Source: Corynebacterium urealyticum DSM 7109 (GTDB taxonomy: Bacteria > Actinomycetota > Actinomycetes > Mycobacteriales > Mycobacteriaceae). Taken from it: a stretch of DNA of 64,000 bases. Below are positions 7,533 to 16,472 of this stretch, piece by piece; position 1 is the stretch's first letter; each line of letters begins with the position of its first letter. Under the pieces are notes generated by a model. That model had not been told where the DNA came from and ran no database searches. It worked only from the letters and a program-made list of their open reading frames with translations. A program made the translations under genes and the position numbers. The stretch covers positions 2,170,001 through 2,234,000 of the forward strand of contig NC_010545.1 in assembly GCF_000069945.1 (NCBI RefSeq), written 5' to 3'.

Positions 7533-8979
7533 GGGGATGCGGACGGGATCTTGGAGGATTCCACTTATGAACCGTTCGTACACAGATCAGCAGCGTCGCA
7601 GAGCGATTGAGGTTTATAAGCGCACTCAGTCGGTGACGAAGACGACCCGGCAGCTGGGGTATCCGGGGAGATGGACGCTGTACAAATGGTTGCGTGAACC
7701 CACCACTCCAGGTAGACCGCGTAAGCAGGCGAAAACCTTGACGCGTTACCCGTTTGAGGTCAAGCTTCGTGCTGTCGAACTTTTCAACGCCGGCTGGAGC
7801 CCAGCTGACATCGCTCAAGAATGTGGGCTGAGGTCAAAAATGAGCGTCTATTCTTGGACACAACGCCATCGTGAAGAGGGACAATGGGGGCTGATGTCGA
7901 AAAAGGAACGAGAAGAACGTGCTCGCATCCCCACCCGAGCAGCCCTTGAAAAATCTTTGCCGGATGATCCATCTGAACTGAAAGAACAGATGGCCAAGCT
8001 GCTGGTCGAGAAAGCTGTATTGGAAAAGGAGCTGGAGCTTGTAAAAAAAGACGTCAGCGTCATCCCAGGTCAGCTCAGTAATAGACAAAAGACCGCAGTG
8101 GTTGACGCGCTACGCCCTGACTTCCCCTTGCCGATGCTGCTCGCCTCTATCGGCCTTGCACAATCGAGTTTTTACTACCACCTTCAACAACGCAGCCGGC
8201 CCGATAAGCACGAGCATATCCGTGACATACTCCATGCCATCGACGCGCAGTCGGACAACACGTACGGCTATCGACGCATGTGGTGGGAGTTGCGTCATCG
8301 TGGGATCATCATCAGCGAGAAGGTTGTTCGTCGCCTCATGCGCGAAGAAGGAATCGTGCCCCGCTTTCCGAAACGCAAGTGGAGGTACTCCAGCTATCAG
8401 GGAGAAATTTCACCAGCTCCGGACAACTTGGTGAACCGTAATTTTCACGCTGACAGCCCAAACAAGTTGTGGCTAACTGACATCAGTGTTTTTGCAGCTC
8501 ACGATAGTCGCGTGTACCTCTCTGCCATAATCGACTGTTTTGACGGCAAGGTCGTCGCCGCGAAAACAAGCGTGCACCCCACTATGGAGTTGGCGCAGGA
8601 AACCCTGCTTGCTGCCATTGAAGCGGAGCAGCCAGAAGCAGATGGTTCCCTGGTGCTTCATTCTGACCGGGGTGCACATTACCGCGGTAGCACCTGGCGC
8701 AGTTTGACCGCTAAATACGGGATTGTCAGCTCAATGTCTAAAAAGGGTTGCAGCCCAGATAACGCAGCGTGTGAAGGATTTTTCGGCCGTATGAAAAATG
8801 AGATGTACTACGGCAAGGTTTGGCAAACCACCAAAGAGCTCGAAGAAGCCATCGCGCGATACATCGAGTTCTATAACAACCACCGGATCAAAACCAGTCT
8901 AGGCGGTGTGAGTATCACCGCCTACCGAAAACTTCATGTAGCGTGACCCGAAACTGTCCAACAAAATGTCCGCGTCCCC
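7533..8979 (+). mobile_element. IS3-family (IS150-like) insertion sequence nested in IS1249
   Basis: The 1,447-bp element has terminal inverted repeats GGGGATGCGGAC (7533-7544) and GTCCGCGTCCCC (8968-8979), 11 of 12 matching. The repeated AAA outside each end (7530-7532, 8980-8982) is a 3-bp target duplication, typical of the IS150 group. The host sequence rejoined across the insert restores the IS1249 terminal repeat. The ends do not begin with the TG/CA usual for IS3. Confidence 0.85.
7567..8946 (+). CDS. IS3-family transposase, single-frame (OrfAB fused)
   Basis: The protein starts MNRSYTDQQRR, preceded by GGAGG 9 nt upstream, and has 459 residues. Two helix-turn-helix regions lie in the first 110 residues, then a leucine-zipper-like coiled coil (KEQMAKLLVEKAVLEKELELVKK) followed by the OrfB-type region with HTH_21 and an rve integrase core. 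Catalytic residues are D in WLTDISVF, D in LHSDRGAHY and E in ACEGFFGRMKNE. Most IS3 elements make this product by -1 frameshifting between orfA and orfB; here it is one uninterrupted frame. It appears intact. Confidence 0.93.
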   Translation: MNRSYTDQQRRRAIEVYKRTQSVTKTTRQLGYPGRWTLYKWLREPTTPGRPRKQAKTLTRYPFEVKLRAVELFNAGWSPADIAQECGLRSKMSVYSWTQRHREEGQWGLMSKKEREERARIPTRAALEKSLPDDPSELKEQMAKLLVEKAVLEKELELVKKDVSVIPGQLSNRQKTAVVDALRPDFPLPMLLASIGLAQSSFYYHLQQRSRPDKHEHIRDILHAIDAQSDNTYGYRRMWWELRHRGIIISEKVVRRLMREEGIVPRFPKRKWRYSSYQGEISPAPDNLVNRNFHADSPNKLWLTDISVFAAHDSRVYLSAIIDCFDGKVVAAKTSVHPTMELAQETLLAAIEAEQPEADGSLVLHSDRGAHYRGSTWRSLTAKYGIVSSMSKKGCSPDNAACEGFFGRMKNEMYYGKVWQTTKELEEAIARYIEFYNNHRIKTSLGGVSITAYRKLHVA

Positions 8980-9010
8980 AAATGTGTGTCTGGCTCGGCG
9001 TGTCGCGGGG

Positions 9011-10189
9011 TTAGATGTGGCCTTTTTGGATGCCGATTGAGTGGGTGTAGTCGGTGTCGATAGCGTTGTCGTAGAGGGCTGGGCGTCCTGTTTCGTGGTC
9101 GGCTTGGTTCTCGGTTTGGGTCAGGGTGGATACTTTGGCGAGTTGGCCCTGGCCCCAGTCGGACTGCCTGGCGATTCGTACTGGATCGTCAGGCAGTTCC
9201 GTTTGCAGGTACAGCCACCAATCCAGCATCCGGCGTTGGTGTTCACCGGATCTGCCGCGGTGGGTTCTGGCGAGCAGTTTGAGCTGGGCGTTGATGCCGC
9301 CTTCCAGGCTGTTGGTGGTGGATTTGATCCGCTCGGGCGCAAGGACTCCTGCTGGCGGGTTGAGGTAGACAAACAGCATCTCGGACCGCCAAAGATGGTT
9401 GAGGCTGTTGTAGGCCTTGCGCACGTTGTGGTGGGTCCACACGCGGGTCCATGCACCTGTTTTGGGGTCTTTGATCATGGTTTTCTCGTTCATCCATTCC
9501 CGGTAGATCGTTGAAAACTCGTGCAGTTGCACACCCCACGCGGCGGCTTCATCCAGTGTGGTGATCCGGGTCAGTTTCAGCGCAAGTCGGTAGATGGTGC
9601 GCCCGGCATCGGTGCGTGGGTTGGTGGTGGTGTAGCGGCGGACCACGCGTTGGGCGTGGACGAGGCAGCGTTGAATTTTCGTAGTCGGCCAGCACTTTTT
9701 GATTGCGCTGTATGCGCCTTGGCCGCCGTCGATGACGGCGATGAGTGGGGCTTCGATGCGTTCAAGCAGCAGTTGGTAGTCGCGGGTGGTTTCGTGTTTG
9801 CACCAGTGCCAGGCGATCACGTGGTCGATGGTCGCCGCGACGATCAGGCAGCCACCGGCGGTGTAGGTGCCATCGAGAAATACCTGGTCGTAGATCCGCT
9901 TGTGGTGGCCGGCGGTGGGGTCAGGCACATCAACGAGCCAGCACCACTTGAAGCGCCGCTTCATGGTGGCGCGGCTAACACCGTTTCGTTTGGCTAGGTC
10001 GTCGAGTGATATTGCGGTGGTGCAATGCTCGATGAACTGGGTGAACACTGCCGCGTTGGTGATGTCGTTTCGACGTTTGACGCTGGAGGCGCCGCATTGT
10101 TTGCAGCGCCATCTGGTGGTGCCTTTGCTGGTGGTGCCGTTGCGTTTCATTTCACCGCCGCAGTGGCAGCGTGGTTGGTTCTTCGACAT
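9011..10189 (-). CDS. IS1249-family transposase
   Basis: The 392-residue protein starts MSKNQPRCHCGGEMKRNG and has an N-terminal zinc ribbon (C-x-C plus CKQC), an HTH segment (SLDDLAKRNGVSRATMKRRF) and a DDE domain of the MULE/IS256-like type. Acidic residues are in FLDGTYTAGG, AVIDGGQGAYS and NSLEGGINAQLK. The frame is complete. IS1249 is known from C. xerosis, where two copies flank the Tn5432 erythromycin resistance transposon; no resistance gene is present here. The in-frame start ten codons upstream (10219) is less likely because the zinc ribbon normally lies at the extreme N-terminus. Confidence 0.92.
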   Translation of the reverse strand: MSKNQPRCHCGGEMKRNGTTSKGTTRWRCKQCGASSVKRRNDITNAAVFTQFIEHCTTAISLDDLAKRNGVSRATMKRRFKWCWLVDVPDPTAGHHKRIYDQVFLDGTYTAGGCLIVAATIDHVIAWHWCKHETTRDYQLLLERIEAPLIAVIDGGQGAYSAIKKCWPTTKIQRCLVHAQRVVRRYTTTNPRTDAGRTIYRLALKLTRITTLDEAAAWGVQLHEFSTIYREWMNEKTMIKDPKTGAWTRVWTHHNVRKAYNSLNHLWRSEMLFVYLNPPAGVLAPERIKSTTNSLEGGINAQLKLLARTHRGRSGEHQRRMLDWWLYLQTELPDDPVRIARQSDWGQGQLAKVSTLTQTENQADHETGRPALYDNAIDTDYTHSIGIQKGHI

Positions 10190-10350
10190 TGCGACACCAC
10201 ACCACGCCGCGCATAGCACATCACGGCTGCCACACCGAGGATTTCCCGTCGGGGGCTAGATATATGCTTCCGGAGCATATACTTTCCGGAAACCTACAGG
10301 TCAATCCGTGAAAATCCGCGATTCCGGACACACTTTTTGACCCTTAACCC

Positions 10351-10358
10351 GCATCTGT
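10351..10358. repeat. Target-site duplication of IS1249-type element, right copy
   Basis: Exact copy of GCATCTGT at 7509-7516. Confidence 0.9.
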
Positions 10359-10822
10359 TCCCTCCAATCGCCCGGCGAACTGTGGCGGACAGCCCACGCA
10401 TCTGGCACGAATCTGGCATGGCGTTGCCCACGGAGAAGATCGCAGCACAGGCCACGGCCAGAGCGGCTGAATCCGAGCACCCGACACCGCGCCGTTACCC
10501 GTGTGGCAGGTGTGACAAATGCGGCAAAGGGGGTCTCGTGTTGGTTCTCACACCCTGACTGATAGACTGAGAAAGTCGCATAACTGCTATCCGCATCACA
10601 TTGTGACGCTCGAGCCTCCGGGTTTTCTCCGCATAGCGCGCCGTCACCGCGAGCCGCACCGCGGAAAGCAACCGATGCCCGCGCGCCACAACCACCACCG
10701 GACAATGCAGGTCTGTGCGTTAGACCTTTGCACGCCGCGCCTCCAGGGTCCGCGACCAGCAGCCGCTGGCTGCGGGTCGCCCGGAGCCGCACACCGAGTC
10801 CTTAGTTGGGGTGTTTTAGCAC
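10359..10822. other. Non-coding region upstream of mrpA
   Basis: About 460 bp without a convincing gene. A TAGACT at about 10564 could be a -10 element, which would leave a 5' leader of roughly 250 nt before mrpA. Near its end a strong hairpin forms: 10752-10764 pairs with 10768-10780 (12 of 13 bp, GCT loop), 42 nt before the mrpA start. No poly-T follows it. The left edge is the junction with the IS1249-type element, so native upstream sequence, formerly joined to the tRNA-Pro side, was displaced. Confidence 0.5.
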
Positions 10823-13800
10823 GTGGCTCTGCTCGCGATCCCAGCCACCGTTGCGGTGGCCCTCGTTCTAGTTCCACTGCTGGTCAAAGTTCTCGACCGA
10901 AACGCGGGCTGGCCACTAGCAATCACCTTCGTCGCGCTGGCGGGGTACGTCCTCAAGCACGCGCGCGTCCCGATGGAGGGCGGTGCGCACCGCTGGTCAG
11001 CCACCTGGATCGAAGGCGCGTTACCCACCTCCGCCGCACACCCCGAGGGCGGGGACATTACCTTCGGGCTGACGATGGACGCGCTCAGCCTCTTCTTCAC
11101 GCTGCTCGCCCTGCTCATCGGCGCGGTCGTATTCATCTATTCCACGCGCTACCTGCACCCGGGCGAAAAGATTCTCAGCTTCTACCTGCTGATGACGGCC
11201 TTCATGCTCGCGGTGCTGCTGCTGGTTTTGGCTAGCGACGTCGCCCTGCTGTTCATCGGCTGGGAGCTCGTCTCGCTGGCGTCATTCTTCCTCATCGCCC
11301 GCTCCGGCAGCTCTGGCGAGGCTGGCGCTACCCGAACCCTGATCCTGACCTTCGTCGGCGGACTGTTCCTCATCGCCGCGCTGGGCATCATGGTCGGTGT
11401 GACTGGTTCCACCCAGTTGGCCGACATCCTCGCGGACCCGAGCTGGGGAAACAACACGGTGCTCACAGGCGTGACCGCCATGCTGATCGCAATGGCGGGA
11501 TTCTCCAAGGCCGCTCAGATCCCCTTCCACTTCTGGCTGCCGGAGGCTATGGCCGCGGACACCCCGGTTTCCGCGTTCCTGCACGCCGCGGCGGTCGTGA
11601 AGGCGGGTGTTTACCTGCTGCTGCGCTTCTCGGGCATCTTCGCCGGCACGGTGATCTGGCATTACGTGCTGATCATCACAGGTATGGTCACCGCCCTCAT
11701 GGCTGCGCTGTACGCCATGCAGAAGACGGATCTGAAGAAGCTCACCGCATACTCCACGGTGTCCCAGCTGGGATGGATCGTGGCCACCATCGGCGTGGGA
11801 ACCCCCTTCGCCATCACCGCGGCGATCGTGCACACTGCGGCGCACGCGCTCTTCAAGTCCTCCCTGTTCATGCTGGTCGGCGTGGTCGACCACCAGGCAG
11901 GTTCCCGCGATACCCGACGTCTGGGCTCGCTGTGGCGCCGCATGCCCTTCACCTTCTGGTCTGCGGTCGTCGCCGCCGGCTCCATGGCCGCGATCCCGCC
12001 GACCCTGGGATTTGTCTCCAAGGAAGGCATGCTCACTGCCTTCCAGGAGGCACCGTTCTCTCAGGCCGGCGTCTGGGTGCTGCTAGCGGTCGCCGGCGTC
12101 GGCGCCCTGGCGACGTTCATGTACTCCGCCCGCTACGTCTTCGGCGCCTTCGTGGACGGCAAGACGGATGAGTCCGAGACCCGCGAGGCCCCGGTCAGCC
12201 TCTGGCTCCCCGCCGCCCTGCCGGGCCTGCTCTCCCTGCCCGCCGTCTTCTTCCTGGCCTGGCCGGAAAGCTGGCTGGATAACATCGCCCTGGCCACCGG
12301 TGTGGGCGAGGCCCATACCCACCTGGCGATGTGGCACGGCATCAACGCGCCACTCGTGATCTCCGTGCTCGTGATGGTGCTGGGCGTGATCGGTATCTTC
12401 CAGCGCAAGGCCATCTTCCGCTGGTTCCAGCACCAGCCGCTCGGTCCCTACACCGGCGCGGAAATTATTCACCTGGTTACGGAGTGGATGATCCGCTTCG
12501 GCCGCGTGGTCGCCGCCCCGGCGAACTCCATGGCCGCTAACCGCCACGTCTTCTGGATCCTGGCGATGTTCATCACCCTGGGTCTGTTCAGCCTGATCGG
12601 GCCGGGTCGCCTGCACGGCCTCGGTGATCTTCCGGCCCGCCTGGAGGGCACGGACCGCGTCACCGACCTGATCGGCCTGCTCATCATCGGCGCAGCACTC
12701 ATCGCCCTGCTCGGTACCCGCTCGCGCCTGGCCTCCGTCGTGCTCGTCGGCATGGTCGGTGTGGGTGTCTCCTTCATGATGCTCACCCTCGGTGCTCCGG
12801 ATGTCGCCCAGACGAACCTGCTGGTCGAGCTGTGCGTCACCGTCATCATGATGCTGGTGGTTCGCCACCAGCCGCGCCTGTACCTGCGCGAGGGAGAGAA
12901 TCGCGCCCGCTTTGCCACCATGATCGCCACGGTCGTGGGTCTGGTGACCTTCTTCGGCGTCTGGCTGCTGCAGAGCCGCCATCCACGCCCGGAGCTGGCG
13001 GAGTGGTACTTGGAGAACACCCAGGACGCCACCGGCGCGGACAACGTCGTCGCCGCGATCCTCGTGGAATTCCGTGGCTACGATACGTTGGGCGAGCTGA
13101 TCGTCCTCGGCATGGCGGGCATCGTCATCGCCGCGATCATCTCCTCCATGCCGCGCTCCCCGAAGCCGGGCTACGGCCCGGGCTCGACCTCCGAGGCATT
13201 CCGCGCACCGGGGCAGACCCGCTTCCCGGATGTCCACAAGGTCCCGGAGCTCGCACCGTTCTACTCCAAGAACCTGCGCTCCACCCACCTGAACTCGATC
13301 CTCCCGCGCATGGCGCTGTACCCGCTGATCCCGATCGTGGTCATCCTCTCGCTGATCACCTTCTGGCGCGGCCACAACGCCCCGGGCGGTGGCTTCCTCG
13401 CGGCCCTCGTCGCGGCCTGTGGCCTGTTCTTCTGGTACCTCGCACAGTCCCGCGCCCGTAAGCTGGGCTCCGACAACCTGGGCTACACGCTCATCGGTAT
13501 CGGCATGCTGCTGGCACTGGGCACCGGCCTGCTGGGTTTCCTGCAAGGCTCCTACCTGGCGCCACTGCACGGCACGTTCCTGGGACAGCATCTGACGACC
13601 TCGCTGCTCTTCGACGGCGGCATCTACTTCGCCGTCTTCGGGCTCATCGTCGTGGTCATCAACCAGCTTGGTGGCCGCGACCGCCCCGGTAACCAGTACG
13701 CGCGCGCGAACCTGGACCGTTACATCCCGGCCAAGACGCAACCAGCCTCCCCCCAGCAAGCCAGCGAGTCCGCGAAGCACACAGTAGCCGAGGCCTTCAG

Positions 13801-14194
13801 CCAGTCCCCCGTGGCGGTACGCATCGGTGGGTCCAATATCGTGCTCAACCCCTCCGAGGTCAGCCGCGCCGCCCGCGAAGCGGAAGCCCGGCACCGCTCG
13901 GAGCGTGAGTCCGCAAAACGGCCCGCCGGCTCCGTGACCCCCATCCCGGAGGCCAGGCCCGCAGACGCCGTGCAGCCCGCCGCCGAGGCCGGGAAGAGCG
14001 ACGTCCTTAAGGCAAAGGACGCAGCCCCCGCCCACCGGGAGGAAACCGACGCCGAGTTCAAGGAACGCAAGCGCCGAGAACGGCGGCTCACCGGGCATGA
14101 CGCATTCGACCGAGAACTCGACGAACTGCGCAGCAAACGAGGCCAAGTAAACCCAGCACCCCAGGAAAAGAAGCGGAGAGGAGACGACCAGTGA
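10823..14194 (+). CDS. mrpA: Mrp Na+(K+)/H+ antiporter subunit A, fused A/B
   Basis: This 1,123-residue polytopic membrane protein is the large subunit of the Mrp antiporter. The N-terminal two thirds match NuoL/MrpA: GWELVSLASFF (Glu148), then KAAQIPFHFWLPEAMAADTP with Lys229 and Lys260 in proton channel positions. A MrpB-like (MnhB) domain follows around residues 830-960 (ALYPLIPIVVILS, NAPGGGFLAALVAA, SLLFDGGIYFAVFGLIVVV), explaining the lack of a separate mrpB. About the last 140 residues are hydrophilic, charged and Ala/Glu/Arg-rich, an uncommon tail. The GTG start lacks a strong Shine-Dalgarno. The stop overlaps mrpC by 4 nt (GTGA). Confidence 0.95.
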   Translation: MALLAIPATVAVALVLVPLLVKVLDRNAGWPLAITFVALAGYVLKHARVPMEGGAHRWSATWIEGALPTSAAHPEGGDITFGLTMDALSLFFTLLALLIGAVVFIYSTRYLHPGEKILSFYLLMTAFMLAVLLLVLASDVALLFIGWELVSLASFFLIARSGSSGEAGATRTLILTFVGGLFLIAALGIMVGVTGSTQLADILADPSWGNNTVLTGVTAMLIAMAGFSKAAQIPFHFWLPEAMAADTPVSAFLHAAAVVKAGVYLLLRFSGIFAGTVIWHYVLIITGMVTALMAALYAMQKTDLKKLTAYSTVSQLGWIVATIGVGTPFAITAAIVHTAAHALFKSSLFMLVGVVDHQAGSRDTRRLGSLWRRMPFTFWSAVVAAGSMAAIPPTLGFVSKEGMLTAFQEAPFSQAGVWVLLAVAGVGALATFMYSARYVFGAFVDGKTDESETREAPVSLWLPAALPGLLSLPAVFFLAWPESWLDNIALATGVGEAHTHLAMWHGINAPLVISVLVMVLGVIGIFQRKAIFRWFQHQPLGPYTGAEIIHLVTEWMIRFGRVVAAPANSMAANRHVFWILAMFITLGLFSLIGPGRLHGLGDLPARLEGTDRVTDLIGLLIIGAALIALLGTRSRLASVVLVGMVGVGVSFMMLTLGAPDVAQTNLLVELCVTVIMMLVVRHQPRLYLREGENRARFATMIATVVGLVTFFGVWLLQSRHPRPELAEWYLENTQDATGADNVVAAILVEFRGYDTLGELIVLGMAGIVIAAIISSMPRSPKPGYGPGSTSEAFRAPGQTRFPDVHKVPELAPFYSKNLRSTHLNSILPRMALYPLIPIVVILSLITFWRGHNAPGGGFLAALVAACGLFFWYLAQSRARKLGSDNLGYTLIGIGMLLALGTGLLGFLQGSYLAPLHGTFLGQHLTTSLLFDGGIYFAVFGLIVVVINQLGGRDRPGNQYARANLDRYIPAKTQPASPQQASESAKHTVAEAFSQSPVAVRIGGSNIVLNPSEVSRAAREAEARHRSERESAKRPAGSVTPIPEARPADAVQPAAEAGKSDVLKAKDAAPAHREETDAEFKERKRRERRLTGHDAFDRELDELRSKRGQVNPAPQEKKRRGDDQ

Positions 14195-14706
14195 TTCTTG
14201 CAGCAATCATCGCAATCCTCGTCGGTGGCGGTGTCTACCTCATCCTCCAGCGAGGCATGCTCCGCCAGATTCTGGGGCTGTCCCTGATCAGCCACGGCGT
14301 GAACCTCATGATCCTCGGCGCGGGCGTGCCGGTGTGGCGCAGCGAACCGCTGATGAACCGCACGAGCGCCGCCGAGGCCGGCGACCCCCTCCCCCAGGCC
14401 TTCGTGCTGACGGCCATCGTGATCTCGATGGCGGCGACGGCCGTCATGCTCGCGCTGGCTGCCGTGGGACGGGACGACGACACCGCATCGGCCGAGGACG
14501 CCGAGCGCGCCGCACGCACGTTCCGCGGGCTATCCACCCTCTCGCAGCACACGGACACCGAGCAGGTGGCCAAGGATGCGCAGGCGGCTGCTGCGAAGCA
14601 CACCGCGCAGGAAGACACGCTGGGTGCGCCTTACGATAAGAGCGACCCCCACGGAGCCAATCGCGACACTGACAAGAGCAAAAATAGTGGCAAGGAGGAG
14701 CGCTAA
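14191..14706 (+). CDS. mrpC: Mrp antiporter subunit C
   Basis: NuoK-like subunit of 171 residues. Three membrane helices fill the first 95 residues (ILAAIIAILVGGGVYLILQRGMLRQILGLSLISHGVNLMIL, then FVLTAIVISMAATAVMLALAAVG), with the characteristic PLPQAFVLTAIVI segment between helices two and three. The remaining 75 residues are a hydrophilic tail not found in the minimal MrpC of about 115 residues. Translation is coupled to mrpA by the overlap GTGA with AGGAG upstream, and its TAA overlaps the mrpD ATG by one base. Confidence 0.95.
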   Translation: MILAAIIAILVGGGVYLILQRGMLRQILGLSLISHGVNLMILGAGVPVWRSEPLMNRTSAAEAGDPLPQAFVLTAIVISMAATAVMLALAAVGRDDDTASAEDAERAARTFRGLSTLSQHTDTEQVAKDAQAAAAKHTAQEDTLGAPYDKSDPHGANRDTDKSKNSGKEER

Positions 14707-16472
14707 TGAATTCCCTACTCCTTGCGTCCACTAACCCGCAGTCCCCAGACGCATTCACCGACGGGGCGGTGCTCGCCCTGTTCATCGTCGTGCCGCTGAT
14801 CGCCGCGGGCCTGTGCACCCTCCTGCCCTGGGCGAAGGCCCGGAACCTGCTGGCGCTGCTGGTGCCGGCATTCGCAATCGCCACCTCCGGCTGGCTGCTT
14901 GTTCGCTTCGGCGGCGACGAGTCGGTGATCGCCGATAACGTCGGTAACTTCGTGGGCGGCGTGGCCATCCCGCTGGTCGCGGACACGCTGAGCGCCCTGA
15001 TGATCTTCACCACCGCCCTGGTGGCGCTGGTGGCTAACTGGTTCGCCCTCGTCGTGGGCGAGATGCGCGCCCGCTTTTACCCCGCCCTGGCGCTGATGCT
15101 CTTGGGCGGCGCGTGGGGTGCGATCCTCACCGCGGACCTGTTCAACCTCTTCGTGTTCATCGAGGTCATGCTGATGCCGTCCTTCGGACTGGTGGCGATG
15201 ACCGGAACCTGGGGCCGCCTGGCTGCGGCCCGCACGTTCATCGTGGTGAACCTGGTGACCTCCCTGCTGCTGGTCTCCGGCGTGGTGATGACCTACGCCG
15301 TGGTCGGCACGACGAACCTGGCAGCCCTGGCTGGTGCCGCCGGTCCGCGCGGCGAGGGAGGTTTTGCCGATGGCATCCACGGCACGCAATGGCAGCTGGT
15401 GGTTGCCCTCGGCATGGTGCTGTTGGCCCTGTCGGTCAAGGGCGGCGTCACTCCGACGCACACCTGGCTGCCACGGGCCTACCCATTCACTTCCCCGGCC
15501 GTGATGGCACTGTTCTCCGGCCTGCACACGAAGGTCGCGGTCTACGGCCTGCTGCGCATCTACATGACCGTGTTCGAGGGTGATGCCCGCTACGCGTGGG
15601 CGATCCTCGTCATCATGGTGCTGGGCATGGTGATCGGTGGTTTCGCGGGCCTGTCGGAGAACACGATTCGCGGGGTGCTGGCCTACCAGATGGTCAACGG
15701 CATCCCGTACATGCTGATCCCGCTAGCCTTCCTCTCTGCCCGCCCGACGCTGGTGCTCTCCGCTGGGCTGTTCTACATGGTGCACCACATGGTGATCGCG
15801 GCCAGCCTCATCATGACTGGCGGCGCGATCGAGGAAACCTACGGCCACGGCAGGCTGCGCCCGCTGCACGGCCTGATGCGACGCGACCCCTTCGTGGCGG
15901 CGGTGTTCGCCGCCGGTGCGCTGGCGATCGTGGGCTTCCCACCGTTTTCCGGCCTGTGGGGCAAGCTGGCGCTGGTCTTCGGCATCGCCGAGGACGGCAG
16001 CTGGAAGGCCTGGCTGGCGATCAGCACGGTCATCCTGACCTCCATCGGGGCGCTGCTGAGCATGATTTACGTGTGGCGTGAGATCTTCTGGGGTCGCCCG
16101 ATGAACCGCAACGAGGCGGACCCGGATCTGCGCATCAAGCCGAAGTACGTACTCCCTTCGGCAGCGCTGGCCGTGGTCTCCATGGCGATCTTCTTCGCTG
16201 CGGGCCCGATCTTCTCCGTCACTAACCGGGCGGCGGAGGATCTCATCGACACCACCGAGTACGTCAGCACCGTCTTCGGCGCCAACCAGTCCGACGAGCT
16301 GGTAGGTGGCCCTGGCCCAATCGGCCAGGTGCTGGATCCGGGCCCGTCCGGACTGGCACACGTGCCTGGGGCCGATGAGCCGCAGGGCGTGTCCGAGGTT
16401 GCCGACGGCGATGCGGACGAGGCTGATAATGCCGGCACCAAGAATGCCGGCGACCAGGAAGGAGCGCGCTAA
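14706..16472 (+). CDS. mrpD: Mrp antiporter subunit D
   Basis: The NuoN/NuoM-like proton-translocating subunit, 588 residues. Conserved features are LFNLFVFIEVMLMPSFGLVAM (the channel Glu), the amphipathic segment GGVTPTHTWLPRAYPFTSPAVMALFSGLHTKVAVYGLLR with lysine residues of the proton path, and FPPFSGLWGKLALV near residue 415. About the last 70 residues are acidic and hydrophilic (repeated Asp/Glu/Ala). The ATG overlaps the mrpC stop as TAATG with GGAGG just upstream; the mrpE ATG overlaps its stop the same way. Confidence 0.95.
   Translation: MNSLLLASTNPQSPDAFTDGAVLALFIVVPLIAAGLCTLLPWAKARNLLALLVPAFAIATSGWLLVRFGGDESVIADNVGNFVGGVAIPLVADTLSALMIFTTALVALVANWFALVVGEMRARFYPALALMLLGGAWGAILTADLFNLFVFIEVMLMPSFGLVAMTGTWGRLAAARTFIVVNLVTSLLLVSGVVMTYAVVGTTNLAALAGAAGPRGEGGFADGIHGTQWQLVVALGMVLLALSVKGGVTPTHTWLPRAYPFTSPAVMALFSGLHTKVAVYGLLRIYMTVFEGDARYAWAILVIMVLGMVIGGFAGLSENTIRGVLAYQMVNGIPYMLIPLAFLSARPTLVLSAGLFYMVHHMVIAASLIMTGGAIEETYGHGRLRPLHGLMRRDPFVAAVFAAGALAIVGFPPFSGLWGKLALVFGIAEDGSWKAWLAISTVILTSIGALLSMIYVWREIFWGRPMNRNEADPDLRIKPKYVLPSAALAVVSMAIFFAAGPIFSVTNRAAEDLIDTTEYVSTVFGANQSDELVGGPGPIGQVLDPGPSGLAHVPGADEPQGVSEVADGDADEADNAGTKNAGDQEGAR

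Larger units (their letters stand above)
7517..10350 (-). mobile_element. IS1249-type insertion sequence, interrupted by an IS3-family element
   Basis: The ends are inverted repeats: GGGTTAAGGGTCAAA at 7517-7531 and its complement at 10336-10350, with similarity continuing inward (TGTGTGTCTGG at the left, AGTGTGTCCGG at the right). An 8-bp direct repeat GCATCTGT flanks them. The left end is split by an IS3-family element at 7533-8979. Without that insert and its 3-bp duplication the element is 1,384 bp, close to the known size of IS1249 from C. xerosis. Its transposase gene is not damaged because the insertion is between the terminal repeat and the 3' end of the gene. Confidence 0.92.

Noticed and set aside
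7509..10358. A composite transposon carrying resistance, as in Tn5432
   Set aside because: There is only one IS1249-type copy and no cargo gene between mobile elements.
10337..10698. Short open frames in the spacer before mrpA
   Set aside because: They overlap the IS1249 terminus or each other on both strands and have no recognisable motif.
12083..14206. 707-residue minus-strand open frame opposite mrpA
   Set aside because: Composition (His/Asp/Gln/Arg-rich) is that of an antisense shadow; the + strand has the clear MrpA sequence.
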